From the NCBI GenBank assembly GCA_002438635.1, contig DJPX01000041.1, forward strand, positions 16,132 through 80,131: DNA of 64,000 nucleotides, written 5' to 3'. Below the pieces are notes generated by a model. It had not been told where the DNA came from. It saw only the letters and a list, made by a program, of their open reading frames with translations, and did not search any database. The DNA is from Bacteroidales bacterium UBA6401. Lineage in GTDB: Bacteria > Bacteroidota > Bacteroidia > Bacteroidales > UBA932. Made by a program: the position numbers and the translations under genes. Shown in pieces: positions 16,131 through 25,224 of the stretch. Within the stretch, counting starts at the first letter, position 1. Each line of letters begins with the position of its first letter.

Positions 16131-18058
16131 AGCTTTAGGAAGACTTCCATAGCCTGGTATTCGGCCATACCCAGAGCATCATACTGACGAGCCGTATTTT
16201 CAGTGCGATCTTCCGCTCTCTGCCAGAATTCACGAGGATCCTCACCCGGGAAAGGAACTATATCCTTTTGTGAGAGGTGTCTGTAAATGGCATGGCGTTT
16301 TTCAACCACTTCATCTGGAGAAAGAGGAACAGCCATATCTACACTTCCCAAATCCCATTCCATCCATGCTCCTCTATAGAGCCATACATGAGTGTGATTT
16401 ATCCATTCGGCACCTTCTTCACGAAGCTGATCTATAGCTTCCAATGCACACTCGGTACATACTCTATGTGTGCCATGTGGATCGGCCAAATCCCCCGCCA
16501 TAAATATCATATCTGGCTTGAGCTGAGTAAGTAGCGACTTTATTATATCCACGTCAACTTGTGAACGAGGCTTTTTCTGGATACCACCCGATTCATAGAA
16601 AGGAAGATTCAAGAAATGCACATTATGTTCATCATCCAGACCGAAAGAGCGCACTGCACTCTTAGCCTCTGATCGACGTATCGCTGCTTTTAAATTCAAA
16701 AGTTCACGTGGCTCAGGCTCGCCCGGTCGTTTACTCTCGATAAGTTTCTTCACTTCCTCAAACCTATCACCAAACCCTATTTCACGGGCTGCATCCATAT
16801 GCTGAAGAACTACATCATCGTGAACAGCCACATCACCAGAGGTCTCATACGCCACGTGCACATTATGTCCTTGATGAGCAAGGCGAATGAATGTACCACC
16901 CATAGAAATGACATCATCATCCGGGTGAGGAGAGAAGATAAGCACAGTCTTACGAACAGGAAGCGAAGGTACAGGTCTGGTAGAGTCATCCGCATTAGGT
17001 TTTCCCCCCGGCCAGCCCGTTATAGTATGTTGCAGATCATTAAACACTTTGATATTAATGGCATCAAAGGCTCCACACGCTTCTATCAGTCCGCCAAGCG
17101 AATTCTGCAGGTAATCCTGATATGAAAGCTTAAGAATTGGCTTGTGAACCTGACCACAAAGCCAAACAACAGCCTTGCGTTGAAATTTAGGAGTCCATTC
17201 GCATGGTCCTATGCACCAAGGAGCCACTACACGGGTCAAATTACAGCCGGAGTTTTCATCCACATAAAACTTTGCATTATTGTGCAACTGGAAGAAAGTC
17301 GCCGGGCAATCAGGTCCTATTTCCCCCTCAACCACTCTTGCTACCATCTCCGATTTATTCTCTCCCCACGCCATAAGGATAACCTTGTGCGCCGTAAGCA
17401 TAGTACCTACGCCCATGGTAAGTGCCATAGCCGGCGTTTTGGATATATCGCCACCGAAGTATCCGGCCTGACGCTTACGCGACTTATAAGGCAGATGAAC
17501 AAGCCGTGAACGAGTAAAGTTAGTGGAACCGCTCTCATTAAATCCAACCTGGCCTTGTTCTCCTACTCCCATAACTAGCAGATCCACACCCCTTAGCAAA
17601 GGTTCCATACGTGCGCAATAGTCAGATACTTCTTCTGTAGGTATCGTGGAATCAGGAATTATTATATTCTCCGGAAGCACATCGATATGATCAAGCAATT
17701 CTGCACGAAGTATCTGATTACGGCTGTGTTTAGCCTCGGAGGATATAGGGTAGAATTCATCTATTGAATTAATTCTCACATTTTTAAATGAAATTCTGCC
17801 TTCGTTATATGCTTCCCTGAGATCTTTATACAACGACACCGGAGTAGAACCTGTAGTCAATCCCAGCTTAAACAATTCTCCGGGATGCTCGACCTCAAAA
17901 GCCTTTATATCTGATATTATTTCATCACATATCTTGTGACTAGCAATAAAGGAAGTTTCACATATTTCAGTATATACTTTTTCCCTGCTATGGAGAATGT
18001 CTTTTGGAAGACCTTTCTCAATAAGACCGCCGTCCTTCGGCAATGAAAAATGTTTCAT
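16124..18058 (-). CDS. NagB-like deaminase domain fused to a PIG-L/LmbE deacetylase domain
   Basis: 644 residues. Residues 30-270 are homologous to glucosamine-6-phosphate deaminase (LTTGSTPVSLY; SIDEF with D100 equal to D72). The active-site loop reads GEQGQVGFNE in place of GEDGHIAFNE, so the catalytic Asp141 and His143 are both Gln (Q168, Q170), while the Glu is kept (E175). Residues about 368-600 are a PIG-L domain with zinc motif SPHPDDD (376-382) and DPHGTHR. That family removes acetyl groups from GlcNAc conjugates. Long NagB proteins of this layout are, from memory, usual in Bacteroidales and annotated nagB. Isomerase/deaminase activity is doubtful; deacetylase activity is plausible. 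It shares base 18058 with the preceding gene. Confidence 0.85.
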   Translation of the reverse strand: MKHFSLPKDGGLIEKGLPKDILHSREKVYTEICETSFIASHKICDEIISDIKAFEVEHPGELFKLGLTTGSTPVSLYKDLREAYNEGRISFKNVRINSIDEFYPISSEAKHSRNQILRAELLDHIDVLPENIIIPDSTIPTEEVSDYCARMEPLLRGVDLLVMGVGEQGQVGFNESGSTNFTRSRLVHLPYKSRKRQAGYFGGDISKTPAMALTMGVGTMLTAHKVILMAWGENKSEMVARVVEGEIGPDCPATFFQLHNNAKFYVDENSGCNLTRVVAPWCIGPCEWTPKFQRKAVVWLCGQVHKPILKLSYQDYLQNSLGGLIEACGAFDAINIKVFNDLQHTITGWPGGKPNADDSTRPVPSLPVRKTVLIFSPHPDDDVISMGGTFIRLAHQGHNVHVAYETSGDVAVHDDVVLQHMDAAREIGFGDRFEEVKKLIESKRPGEPEPRELLNLKAAIRRSEAKSAVRSFGLDDEHNVHFLNLPFYESGGIQKKPRSQVDVDIIKSLLTQLKPDMIFMAGDLADPHGTHRVCTECALEAIDQLREEGAEWINHTHVWLYRGAWMEWDLGSVDMAVPLSPDEVVEKRHAIYRHLSQKDIVPFPGEDPREFWQRAEDRTENTARQYDALGMAEYQAMEVFLKLW

Positions 18059-18885
18059 TATTTAAAGTTTTTACCTGATTTTAATTCTTCTATTCCCATT
18101 TCCTGTAAGAGCTCACGGCATAACTCCGGGTAGTTTGTCGTAATATAATCTACGCCCAATTCTATCATGGTGCGCATATGCTCTTTATCATCCACCGTCC
18201 ACGCATTGACACTCATATTATGATTCCTTGCCTTCGTATACCATGTAGGATCACTATAGAACTTCCAGAAATTAGTATCTATTCCATTAATTCCCAATGC
18301 CGCAAGAACATCCGGATTACGATCAGCCTCCGAACCTAAATATTGAACAATAAATCCAGGACATTTCTGCGCAAAAAGAAGACATTCCTGAAGATCAAAA
18401 GAGATAAATATCACCTGCTTAGGATTATATAATCCATGAGCCTTTAACAGTTCTATGCTTTTATTCACAGCATGAATCTGATTGGCAAGTCCACTATGCC
18501 ACTTGAGTTCAAAAACCAGACGACATTTCTTATTGTTTTCAAATTGAGTAAGATACTCGTCAAGTGTAGGGATTTTTTCTCCATTGGGAAGAGTTATTCC
18601 ATCATAATCTGATGCATTATGCTCGGAAAATTTCATTCCATTGACAGAGTCGTCGTGGAATACCATAAGCACTCCATCCTTTGTCATGTTTACATCGAAC
18701 TCACTACCCCAGAAATCCAAATCCTGAGCCGCCTTCAATGCCGCAATTGAATTATGCGATTTTCCTCCAGCCTCACAAGCCCAATAACCTCTATGAGCGA
18801 CGATGGCTACTTGCCTTTTATCTTTAGCATTTAATGGTAAAACAGATAGTGCGGCAAGAGCCAAAAGGATTATTCTCTTTTTCAT
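18058..18885 (-). CDS. Glycerophosphodiester phosphodiesterase family protein, exported
   Basis: 275 residues with a signal peptide (KKRIILLALAALSVLPLNA). The GDPD active-site residues are seen in AHRGYW (H31, R32), the metal-binding Glu/Asp in SEFDV, and HDD. The domain fills the whole protein to the final TTNYPE segment. It would act in the periplasm on glycerophosphodiesters or on a phosphodiester-linked glycan. It sits between two NagB genes with 4-bp and 1-bp overlaps, which hints at a phosphodiester-linked amino-sugar substrate; that is inference only. Confidence 0.9.
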   Translation of the reverse strand: MKKRIILLALAALSVLPLNAKDKRQVAIVAHRGYWACEAGGKSHNSIAALKAAQDLDFWGSEFDVNMTKDGVLMVFHDDSVNGMKFSEHNASDYDGITLPNGEKIPTLDEYLTQFENNKKCRLVFELKWHSGLANQIHAVNKSIELLKAHGLYNPKQVIFISFDLQECLLFAQKCPGFIVQYLGSEADRNPDVLAALGINGIDTNFWKFYSDPTWYTKARNHNMSVNAWTVDDKEHMRTMIELGVDYITTNYPELCRELLQEMGIEELKSGKNFK

Positions 18886-19676
18886 AATTTTTCCGCTTTT
18901 TCTACTGCTTTAAAATATCTATATGAATTCACCTTTAATTCCCCTACAGAAGCCTCATCCGCCACGATGATGCCATCCTGATGGTTTTGAAGTGCTGACA
19001 CTGTGCACATGTGGCTATACGGACCCTCGACAGCATCTTTTATAGCGCGGGCTTTCTTAGGGCCAAATGCCAATATAACCACTTCCTTAGAATCCGTTAC
19101 GGTAGCGACACCGACTGATAGCGCCTGCGCTGGAACTTTTGAAGGATCGTTGTCGAAAAATCTACTATTCACAATACGTGTATCTTCAGTAAGAGTAACT
19201 ACCCTAGTGCGACTTGTAAGCGGAGAAAACGGTTCGTTAAAAGCAATATGCCCGTCTTCACCTATACCGCCAAGGAAAAGATCGAATCCACCGGCCTTTA
19301 CTATTGCAGCTTCGTATGCCTCGCATTCTGCTTGAAGATCAGGTGCATTACCATTTAGGATATGTATATTCTCTTCCGGTTCATCTATATGAGAGAATAA
19401 ATTAGTGCGCATAAAAGAGTGATAACTCTCCGGATGGCTTTCTGGCAATCCTACATATTCATCCATATTGAATGAGATGACATTCTTAAACGACAATTCT
19501 CCTTCTTTTACCATACGCGCGAGCTCCTTATAAGTTTCAATAGGAGTGGAGCCTGTGCATAAACCTAGCACAAAAGGCTCTGATGTACGTGCAGCCTTCT
19601 CCTTAATCCTGGCTGCAATATGGCGAGCAGCCCATAAAGAGCCCTCTGCAGAATTTTGTTTAATAATTACTTTCAT
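18882..19676 (-). CDS. nagB: Glucosamine-6-phosphate deaminase
   Basis: 264 residues, standard length. It converts glucosamine-6-phosphate to fructose-6-phosphate and ammonia. The catalytic residues fall at the canonical numbers: D72 in NMDEY, D141, H143 and E148 in GEDGHIAFNE. Phosphate-binding GLCTGSTP is at 39-45. It is the first gene of a five-gene overlapping unit ending with aroC. It contrasts with the NagB-like fusion two genes downstream, where two of these residues are lost. Confidence 0.96.
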   Translation of the reverse strand: MKVIIKQNSAEGSLWAARHIAARIKEKAARTSEPFVLGLCTGSTPIETYKELARMVKEGELSFKNVISFNMDEYVGLPESHPESYHSFMRTNLFSHIDEPEENIHILNGNAPDLQAECEAYEAAIVKAGGFDLFLGGIGEDGHIAFNEPFSPLTSRTRVVTLTEDTRIVNSRFFDNDPSKVPAQALSVGVATVTDSKEVVILAFGPKKARAIKDAVEGPYSHMCTVSALQNHQDGIIVADEASVGELKVNSYRYFKAVEKAEKL

Positions 19677-19749
19677 ATCTGATTTCTTTTAAAAATATTG
19701 TCATAAATTATTGTCGGTCAAAATATCAAGTGATTTTGCAAAGGTTTTA

Positions 19750-19757
19750 CAAATATA
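19750..19757 (-). promoter_or_regulatory. -7 promoter element of the nagB unit
   Basis: Minus-strand TATATTTG matches TAnnTTTG. No clear -33 box. It implies a leader of about 70 bases and makes nagB independent of the glycosidase operon that ends at 19769. Confidence 0.5.
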
Positions 19758-19768
19758 ACAATTAAACC

Positions 19769-22700
19769 CTACTCCGCTCTAATTATACGAAGAGAATTGA
19801 TCACTGCACTATCAGTTTCTATGTTCATATTCACATTATCTTCTAGATATTTCAGTTCCACAATATGCTTTCCTGCCGTCAATCCTATGCGAAGCGGTTG
19901 AGTTAAACCACGCAAGGTCCAATCTGTCCCCCTTTGTGGAAGAACCACCACATCATACATTTTCTTATCCACAAAAAGCGTCCTGGAAGCACACCTATTG
20001 TGCGTAGTTATATCTCCATTTCCATTAGAGTAATCGAACTCGAGAAGGTACTCCCCATCCGATTCCACTTCGATCTCCAAGCGCACCTGAACTCCCAACC
20101 TATTGTTTAATCGCTTCTGTATAGTATATTCTATTGGGCTCATTCCTACTCTTATCGGTTCGCTCATAAACGAATAAGAGCCACTCTCATTATAGGCTGC
20201 AACCACATATTCACCTTTTCCAGAGACTTTATACAAAACATCCTCCACTTGTCCATCAAAAACGCCATTCTTATAAATTCTATAATTAGTCGCACCATTA
20301 ACCGCAGCCCATTTCAAAAATTCACCATCTGAAGAAAGTTCCACTTCGGGAGTATTGAGGTCCCACTCTAATGGACCAAGGTTAATCGAATCCTCAGGAG
20401 CATAGTAATCACTTTTAACGATCAATTGAATGTTATGATGTCCTTCAAGAGAAGCAGGCAAAAACGCCACTTGCTGCTCAACGCCATCTATTAGACAAGA
20501 ACTTACAATATTACCCTCTCCTATAACCTCTACATCCAGAGTCATATTCCGATATTTGAAATTCTCTAATGCCCTATAACCCTTCATAGATGTGGGAACA
20601 CACGGGCTGAAACTTATTCCATCTTCCGTATAGTTTATGCCAAGCAGCACATTTCGGAAAAGCCCTTCGAACCCGGCCACACTCCACAACTGCCTAGGAG
20701 AATTCAAAGCGGTATTTTTCGAGCCATTTGAAGCCACCATATTCTCCATATTTGACTCAAACACAGTTGCCGCCCTCATATTAGAGGCCAATGCGTGCAT
20801 AACTGCAGCTCTATTTCCTGTCTTTGCCGCTGCCATTCCATAGAAAGAAGTCACAAAAGGCCAAATTGCATTATTATGGTAACTCTTCTGCGCGCTTATT
20901 TGAGGACTGAAAATCGTTGGTCCGAAATCACACACTCTAAGATTCCCCATAATTCGCTGCGCCTGCTCTACTGAAGCTATATTCCATAAGATACATAGAC
21001 TTTCGCCTAAAGTTTCGCTTCGAGGCGAAACATACCGATAATCACGTCCATAAAGGAACTGGGCATAGTAGCCCTTATCTTCCATCCAGAAATTATCGTT
21101 TATTGCCCTTTTAAGATTAGCTGCTATTGTAGCATAGCGCTTTACATCGTGAGCACGTGTAGGTCCCAATTTCGATGCCATAAGAGATGCGACTTCCAAT
21201 GCCCTGTAAAACACGGCATTTGTCCCCAAACATTCGCTAGCTGCAATATCGGACGGCTGCATCCATGACGGATAACTCTGTTCCCGCCAATCTATAAAAC
21301 TGCTCTCTCCACGGAAAAGACCTGTCACAGAATTATTATACACAGTCATCAAATCCGCCTCAAGACTTCTTCTGATTATAGGATAAACCTGTCTTAACCA
21401 TGACACATCTCCCGTTTCAAGATAAACTTCATAAGCTGCAATAGCCCATACCTCCCTATCTGTAGAACATGGCCAAGAGCCTCCCGTACCTGTGTCTTCT
21501 ATAATGCGTCCCTTCTTATCTACCTTCCGCATCAAACTCGTCTTTACCACCTCCGGCTCCAAATGCGCTAAAGACAATATGGCACTATAAGAAATGTCTC
21601 TTGTCCACACTCCAGACCATAATTGGCCCGTTCTAAAGGTCCCGTCCGGCTCTATATTCTTAACCATCTCACTGATAGCTAGGTTATATAGATTGGTTTC
21701 CAGTTTGTCTGCCCCATGAAAAGAGCCATACTTGGAATATGCCGATGATTGAGCTATAGAATACTCTCTTCCCTCTTCACTTACTCCATCTGAATTTAAG
21801 GTAAAAGACGTGGTAGAGTATATACTATCTCTACTACTATTCCATGTGTATACCTTACCGAAACGATCTGTTACCACTATTTCTATATCCGAATCCGCAC
21901 TAAACGGAGTAGCATAAAAAAGATGATCCGTTTGCCCCGCTCCTATGTATTTCCAAGTGAACTCTTTTTCCCTTCGGTTATCCACATCATTCACTATATT
22001 CCTATCCCATCCACTATATTGCGTCATAGGACCTTGATCTACTCCATTTTCTCGCCACTCAACTTTCCATGCAGGATCATAATTCCATACATTCGCCACT
22101 ACGGATGTGCGTTTCATAGGATCCTCTCCTACTCTATAGGCAGAAAACTGACAATCACGTGATTTTCCGACAGGTTTATAATACCACTCAGTAATCTCAT
22201 TACCTTTTACATCATAAACATAATATCCCCACGGAACTCCATCGCAACTATAAAGACTCTGCCAGAATAAGCCACTTAACGGAGCGTGCACATGCTCGAA
22301 AATATTGTCTTTAATCACATAATTCTCAGCATAATGTTCATGTGCTGAGCAAATATGCAATTTAAAAGGCTCCATAATCTTATATAAAGCATTTCTGTTA
22401 GTGACTATCTTGTTATACTCTTCTTTATTCCATTGACCTTCACGAGCTTGTTTACTATATGTAGGAATATGCAAGAATAGCACAACCGTACTGCCCTCCG
22501 GCACATCCGAAAGATCTTTCTTAAGCCATTCAAGCTGAGAATCTTCCAGATACCCTATGTAATGGCGATAGAAATAAAACACATCATCAAGAACCACATA
22601 ATGCATCTGACCTTTATCAAAAGAATAATATGTAGGTCCGTACTTGCTTGTATATGCTACTTTAGACTCCTCGTTAGTTCCTACTCCACTTTGATAGTCA

Positions 22701-23263
22701 TGATTTCCCATAAGTGCATAAAATGGAAACCCCGCAGAAGATGTTGCCGTTTGTATCCTTTCAGATAATCCGCTTGACCAAGTACCTACTATGTCGCCAC
22801 ACGACATTCCAAATGTCGGAACTCCATTGGAGACAATGTCTGTCTGCACATCTGCGGCAGCCTTATAAACATAATCTATTTCACTTTCATTATATACCTG
22901 CACATCTGCGAACACGACAAACTGATGGTGCGTTTCATCCTTCCCTGTTCTTATAATCTCAAAATCAGACTTTTGTGTTTTATTTGACCTATCAATCTGC
23001 TTATAGAAATGCGGGGCTCCGTTTCGAAGGGACGTTTCAAATCCTGATGGAACACTTATATAAACAAAGTTAGCATTCTCCCGAGCATTTAACTCATAAT
23101 GGCCTGCAGCATCGGTGCGTACTATATCAAATCCATCTGTAACCTTAACTCCGGATACCGGTTTTCCATGATTATCACGTACATATCCGCTCACTTTAAT
23201 TTCAGAAGCGCTTAAAGTGATGGTTATAAAAAAATATAGTAATGATATTAACGCGCGTCTCAT
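19769..23263 (-). CDS. Exported calcineurin-like phosphoesterase fused to a six-hairpin glycosidase
   Basis: 1164 residues. Signal peptide 1-20; carboxypeptidase-regulatory-like beta-sandwich 22-75 (VSGYVRDNHGKPVSGVKV). A metallophosphoesterase core from about 113 to 345 has D120 in FADVQV, D157 in CGDIVG, GNHD at 186-189, FLHIP and SAHEH; a C-terminal beta domain follows to about 500. From about 530 to 900 is an (alpha/alpha)6 glycosidase-like domain with SGVWTRDISYS, CSTDREVWAIAAYE and SFIDWREQSYP, similar in plan to GH63/GH78 catalytic domains but not assignable to a family by eye. The last 260 residues are beta-rich and look carbohydrate-binding. It ends the GH89/GH97 operon with a 4-bp overlap. 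The joint activities suggest a phosphorylated glycan. Confidence 0.8.
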   Translation of the reverse strand: MRRALISLLYFFITITLSASEIKVSGYVRDNHGKPVSGVKVTDGFDIVRTDAAGHYELNARENANFVYISVPSGFETSLRNGAPHFYKQIDRSNKTQKSDFEIIRTGKDETHHQFVVFADVQVYNESEIDYVYKAAADVQTDIVSNGVPTFGMSCGDIVGTWSSGLSERIQTATSSAGFPFYALMGNHDYQSGVGTNEESKVAYTSKYGPTYYSFDKGQMHYVVLDDVFYFYRHYIGYLEDSQLEWLKKDLSDVPEGSTVVLFLHIPTYSKQAREGQWNKEEYNKIVTNRNALYKIMEPFKLHICSAHEHYAENYVIKDNIFEHVHAPLSGLFWQSLYSCDGVPWGYYVYDVKGNEITEWYYKPVGKSRDCQFSAYRVGEDPMKRTSVVANVWNYDPAWKVEWRENGVDQGPMTQYSGWDRNIVNDVDNRREKEFTWKYIGAGQTDHLFYATPFSADSDIEIVVTDRFGKVYTWNSSRDSIYSTTSFTLNSDGVSEEGREYSIAQSSAYSKYGSFHGADKLETNLYNLAISEMVKNIEPDGTFRTGQLWSGVWTRDISYSAILSLAHLEPEVVKTSLMRKVDKKGRIIEDTGTGGSWPCSTDREVWAIAAYEVYLETGDVSWLRQVYPIIRRSLEADLMTVYNNSVTGLFRGESSFIDWREQSYPSWMQPSDIAASECLGTNAVFYRALEVASLMASKLGPTRAHDVKRYATIAANLKRAINDNFWMEDKGYYAQFLYGRDYRYVSPRSETLGESLCILWNIASVEQAQRIMGNLRVCDFGPTIFSPQISAQKSYHNNAIWPFVTSFYGMAAAKTGNRAAVMHALASNMRAATVFESNMENMVASNGSKNTALNSPRQLWSVAGFEGLFRNVLLGINYTEDGISFSPCVPTSMKGYRALENFKYRNMTLDVEVIGEGNIVSSCLIDGVEQQVAFLPASLEGHHNIQLIVKSDYYAPEDSINLGPLEWDLNTPEVELSSDGEFLKWAAVNGATNYRIYKNGVFDGQVEDVLYKVSGKGEYVVAAYNESGSYSFMSEPIRVGMSPIEYTIQKRLNNRLGVQVRLEIEVESDGEYLLEFDYSNGNGDITTHNRCASRTLFVDKKMYDVVVLPQRGTDWTLRGLTQPLRIGLTAGKHIVELKYLEDNVNMNIETDSAVINSLRIIRAE

Positions 23264-25224
23264 TTCTTTATAAATTCTGCAGCCCAGCCTCCGCCATTGG
23301 CCATCTTAACTTCAAGAGTGTCTCCTGCTTCGATTTCCAAAACTTCGATTTTATAATCTTCTGCCCACATATTGGCATTAACACCATCTTTATGTATTAT
23401 TACCTGCCAATGGCCCTGTGGCAAAAACGACGTATCCAAAGTCAGTGTCCTTCCAGTCCAATTCGTAAGTCCAGCGCTATACCATCTTCCGTCCATAGTC
23501 TCTCGAGAAATAAGCACATACTCCCCGGCCACGGCCTCATGAGATATGGTCCTATTCCACACGGTCGGAATTTCAGCTATGAATTCAGCGAAGTCCGGCG
23601 CCTTGTAATAATTAGAGGGCGAATCACATAGCATAGTAAGTGGACTCTCAAAAACCACGAAAAGAGCCGCTTGATGACTGCGAGTTCCTTGGCTCATAGG
23701 ATGATTCCACCTTATAGCAAAATCCTCACGAGTAGCGTTATTCACAGCCCCTGGCGTATAATCCATTGGCCCGGCAACCATACGAGTAAAAGGTAGTTTT
23801 AGATCATGGTCCGGGGATATGTCATACGAACACTTATCGTGCTCCATTCCATATACACCCTCGTAAGTCATGGCATTAGGATATTTCCTCTGAAGGCCGG
23901 CTGGTTTGAAAGCCCCATGAAAATCCACTAACAAGTGACGTTTGCAACATTCTCTTGCGATATCTTCATAAAAGTTCACCATGTTCTGATCCTGCATCTG
24001 CATGAAGTCTATCTTGATTCCGGACACTCCCCACTTCTGGTAAACATCCAATATACTTTCAATTCCATCATTTACAAATGGAGTCCAAAGCGTCCATAAA
24101 ACCACTCCTACACCCTTAGAGCGAGCATAATCTATAACTTCTTGAAGTTCAAGTCCGTCCTTAGGCTCTACTATATTAAGCGTAGACTTACTCCAGCCTT
24201 CATCCATAAGAATGTATTGTAGACCATACTTTGCTGCGAAATCCACATAGTATTTATAAGTCTGCGTATTAACGCCTGCCTCGAAATCCACGCCATAAAC
24301 ATTGAGCATAGCCCACCATTCCCAGCTAATCTTCCCCGGTTTTAACCATGAATAATCTCCCGGAACTTCCTTAGAGGATAACTGCCACGGCAAAGTATTT
24401 TCCAATAAGGATCTATCTGTTCCTATGGTCATAACCCTCCAAGGATATGTCCTTTCCCCTTTTGTTCGGGCTATTACATTGGCAAGCGAAGTAATCGTAA
24501 CATCCCTATCCGTGCGCATTTCATAGGCATCTATAACATGAGGGAATTCTGCACTTAAAGAAGTAGATTCCAGTGTAGAGCGAAGCATTAAATTAGGATA
24601 ATCAAAGAGGTCAGCCTCAGTAATCACCATTCGCACTCCACTCGGAGTTTTTAAACTTAATGGTAAATACGAATAAGTGTTCCTATCCACGGCCGAAAGT
24701 TTCTGCAATGCAAAATTGGCCTCGCAATGCGTTATGTATGAATCGTTTTTCTCGCCAGCCCAATATACATCGCAATCTGAAGCGAACTTCCACTCGGAAG
24801 TCTCTGTCTCTACTTCCACATCACGCGCAAAATAAGTTTCAAAACGATATGCCACACCATTATCATAAGCTCGGAAAACAACTGCCCAATCCTTACCTAC
24901 ACGAAGTTTCATCTCGTTATATTTATCCTCGACATTACGGAATTTGGTAGGGACCAAGTCCACAAGCATATCGTCTGCAGAACGCCTGAATACTTTGATA
25001 CGCGAAAGATTTCTGCCAAGGTATGTTCCATCAGAAAAAGACATTGATATCACACTTGGCTCAAGTAGAGTCTCTCCACCAGCTTCTACACTCCATCTCA
25101 AATCAGCCCCTGCGCTCACATTTATCTTTATATCGCCTGAAGGGGAAGAAAGGCGAAAATCTCTTGCCTGTACAAAAGTCATCGCAGAGGCAAAAAGAAT
25201 CAATGCACAAATTAATCTCCTCAT
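23260..25224 (-). CDS. GH97 glycosidase, retaining type (alpha-galactosidase-like)
   Basis: 654 residues with a signal peptide (cleavage near VQA, residue 20). GH97 layout: N-terminal beta-sandwich, (beta/alpha)8 barrel from about 280, C-terminal beta domain. The barrel carries GIKIDFM with Asp406 at the position of the nucleophile in retaining GH97 enzymes, and GMEHDK with Glu461, 55 residues later, the same distance as between nucleophile D415 and acid/base E470 in the characterised retaining enzyme BtGal97b. The Glu residues of the inverting SusB subgroup are absent (LVDFHGAF). I therefore predict a retaining enzyme, probably acting on alpha-galactosides. It overlaps both neighbours by 4 bases. 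Confidence 0.88.
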   Translation of the reverse strand: MRRLICALILFASAMTFVQARDFRLSSPSGDIKINVSAGADLRWSVEAGGETLLEPSVISMSFSDGTYLGRNLSRIKVFRRSADDMLVDLVPTKFRNVEDKYNEMKLRVGKDWAVVFRAYDNGVAYRFETYFARDVEVETETSEWKFASDCDVYWAGEKNDSYITHCEANFALQKLSAVDRNTYSYLPLSLKTPSGVRMVITEADLFDYPNLMLRSTLESTSLSAEFPHVIDAYEMRTDRDVTITSLANVIARTKGERTYPWRVMTIGTDRSLLENTLPWQLSSKEVPGDYSWLKPGKISWEWWAMLNVYGVDFEAGVNTQTYKYYVDFAAKYGLQYILMDEGWSKSTLNIVEPKDGLELQEVIDYARSKGVGVVLWTLWTPFVNDGIESILDVYQKWGVSGIKIDFMQMQDQNMVNFYEDIARECCKRHLLVDFHGAFKPAGLQRKYPNAMTYEGVYGMEHDKCSYDISPDHDLKLPFTRMVAGPMDYTPGAVNNATREDFAIRWNHPMSQGTRSHQAALFVVFESPLTMLCDSPSNYYKAPDFAEFIAEIPTVWNRTISHEAVAGEYVLISRETMDGRWYSAGLTNWTGRTLTLDTSFLPQGHWQVIIHKDGVNANMWAEDYKIEVLEIEAGDTLEVKMANGGGWAAEFIKK

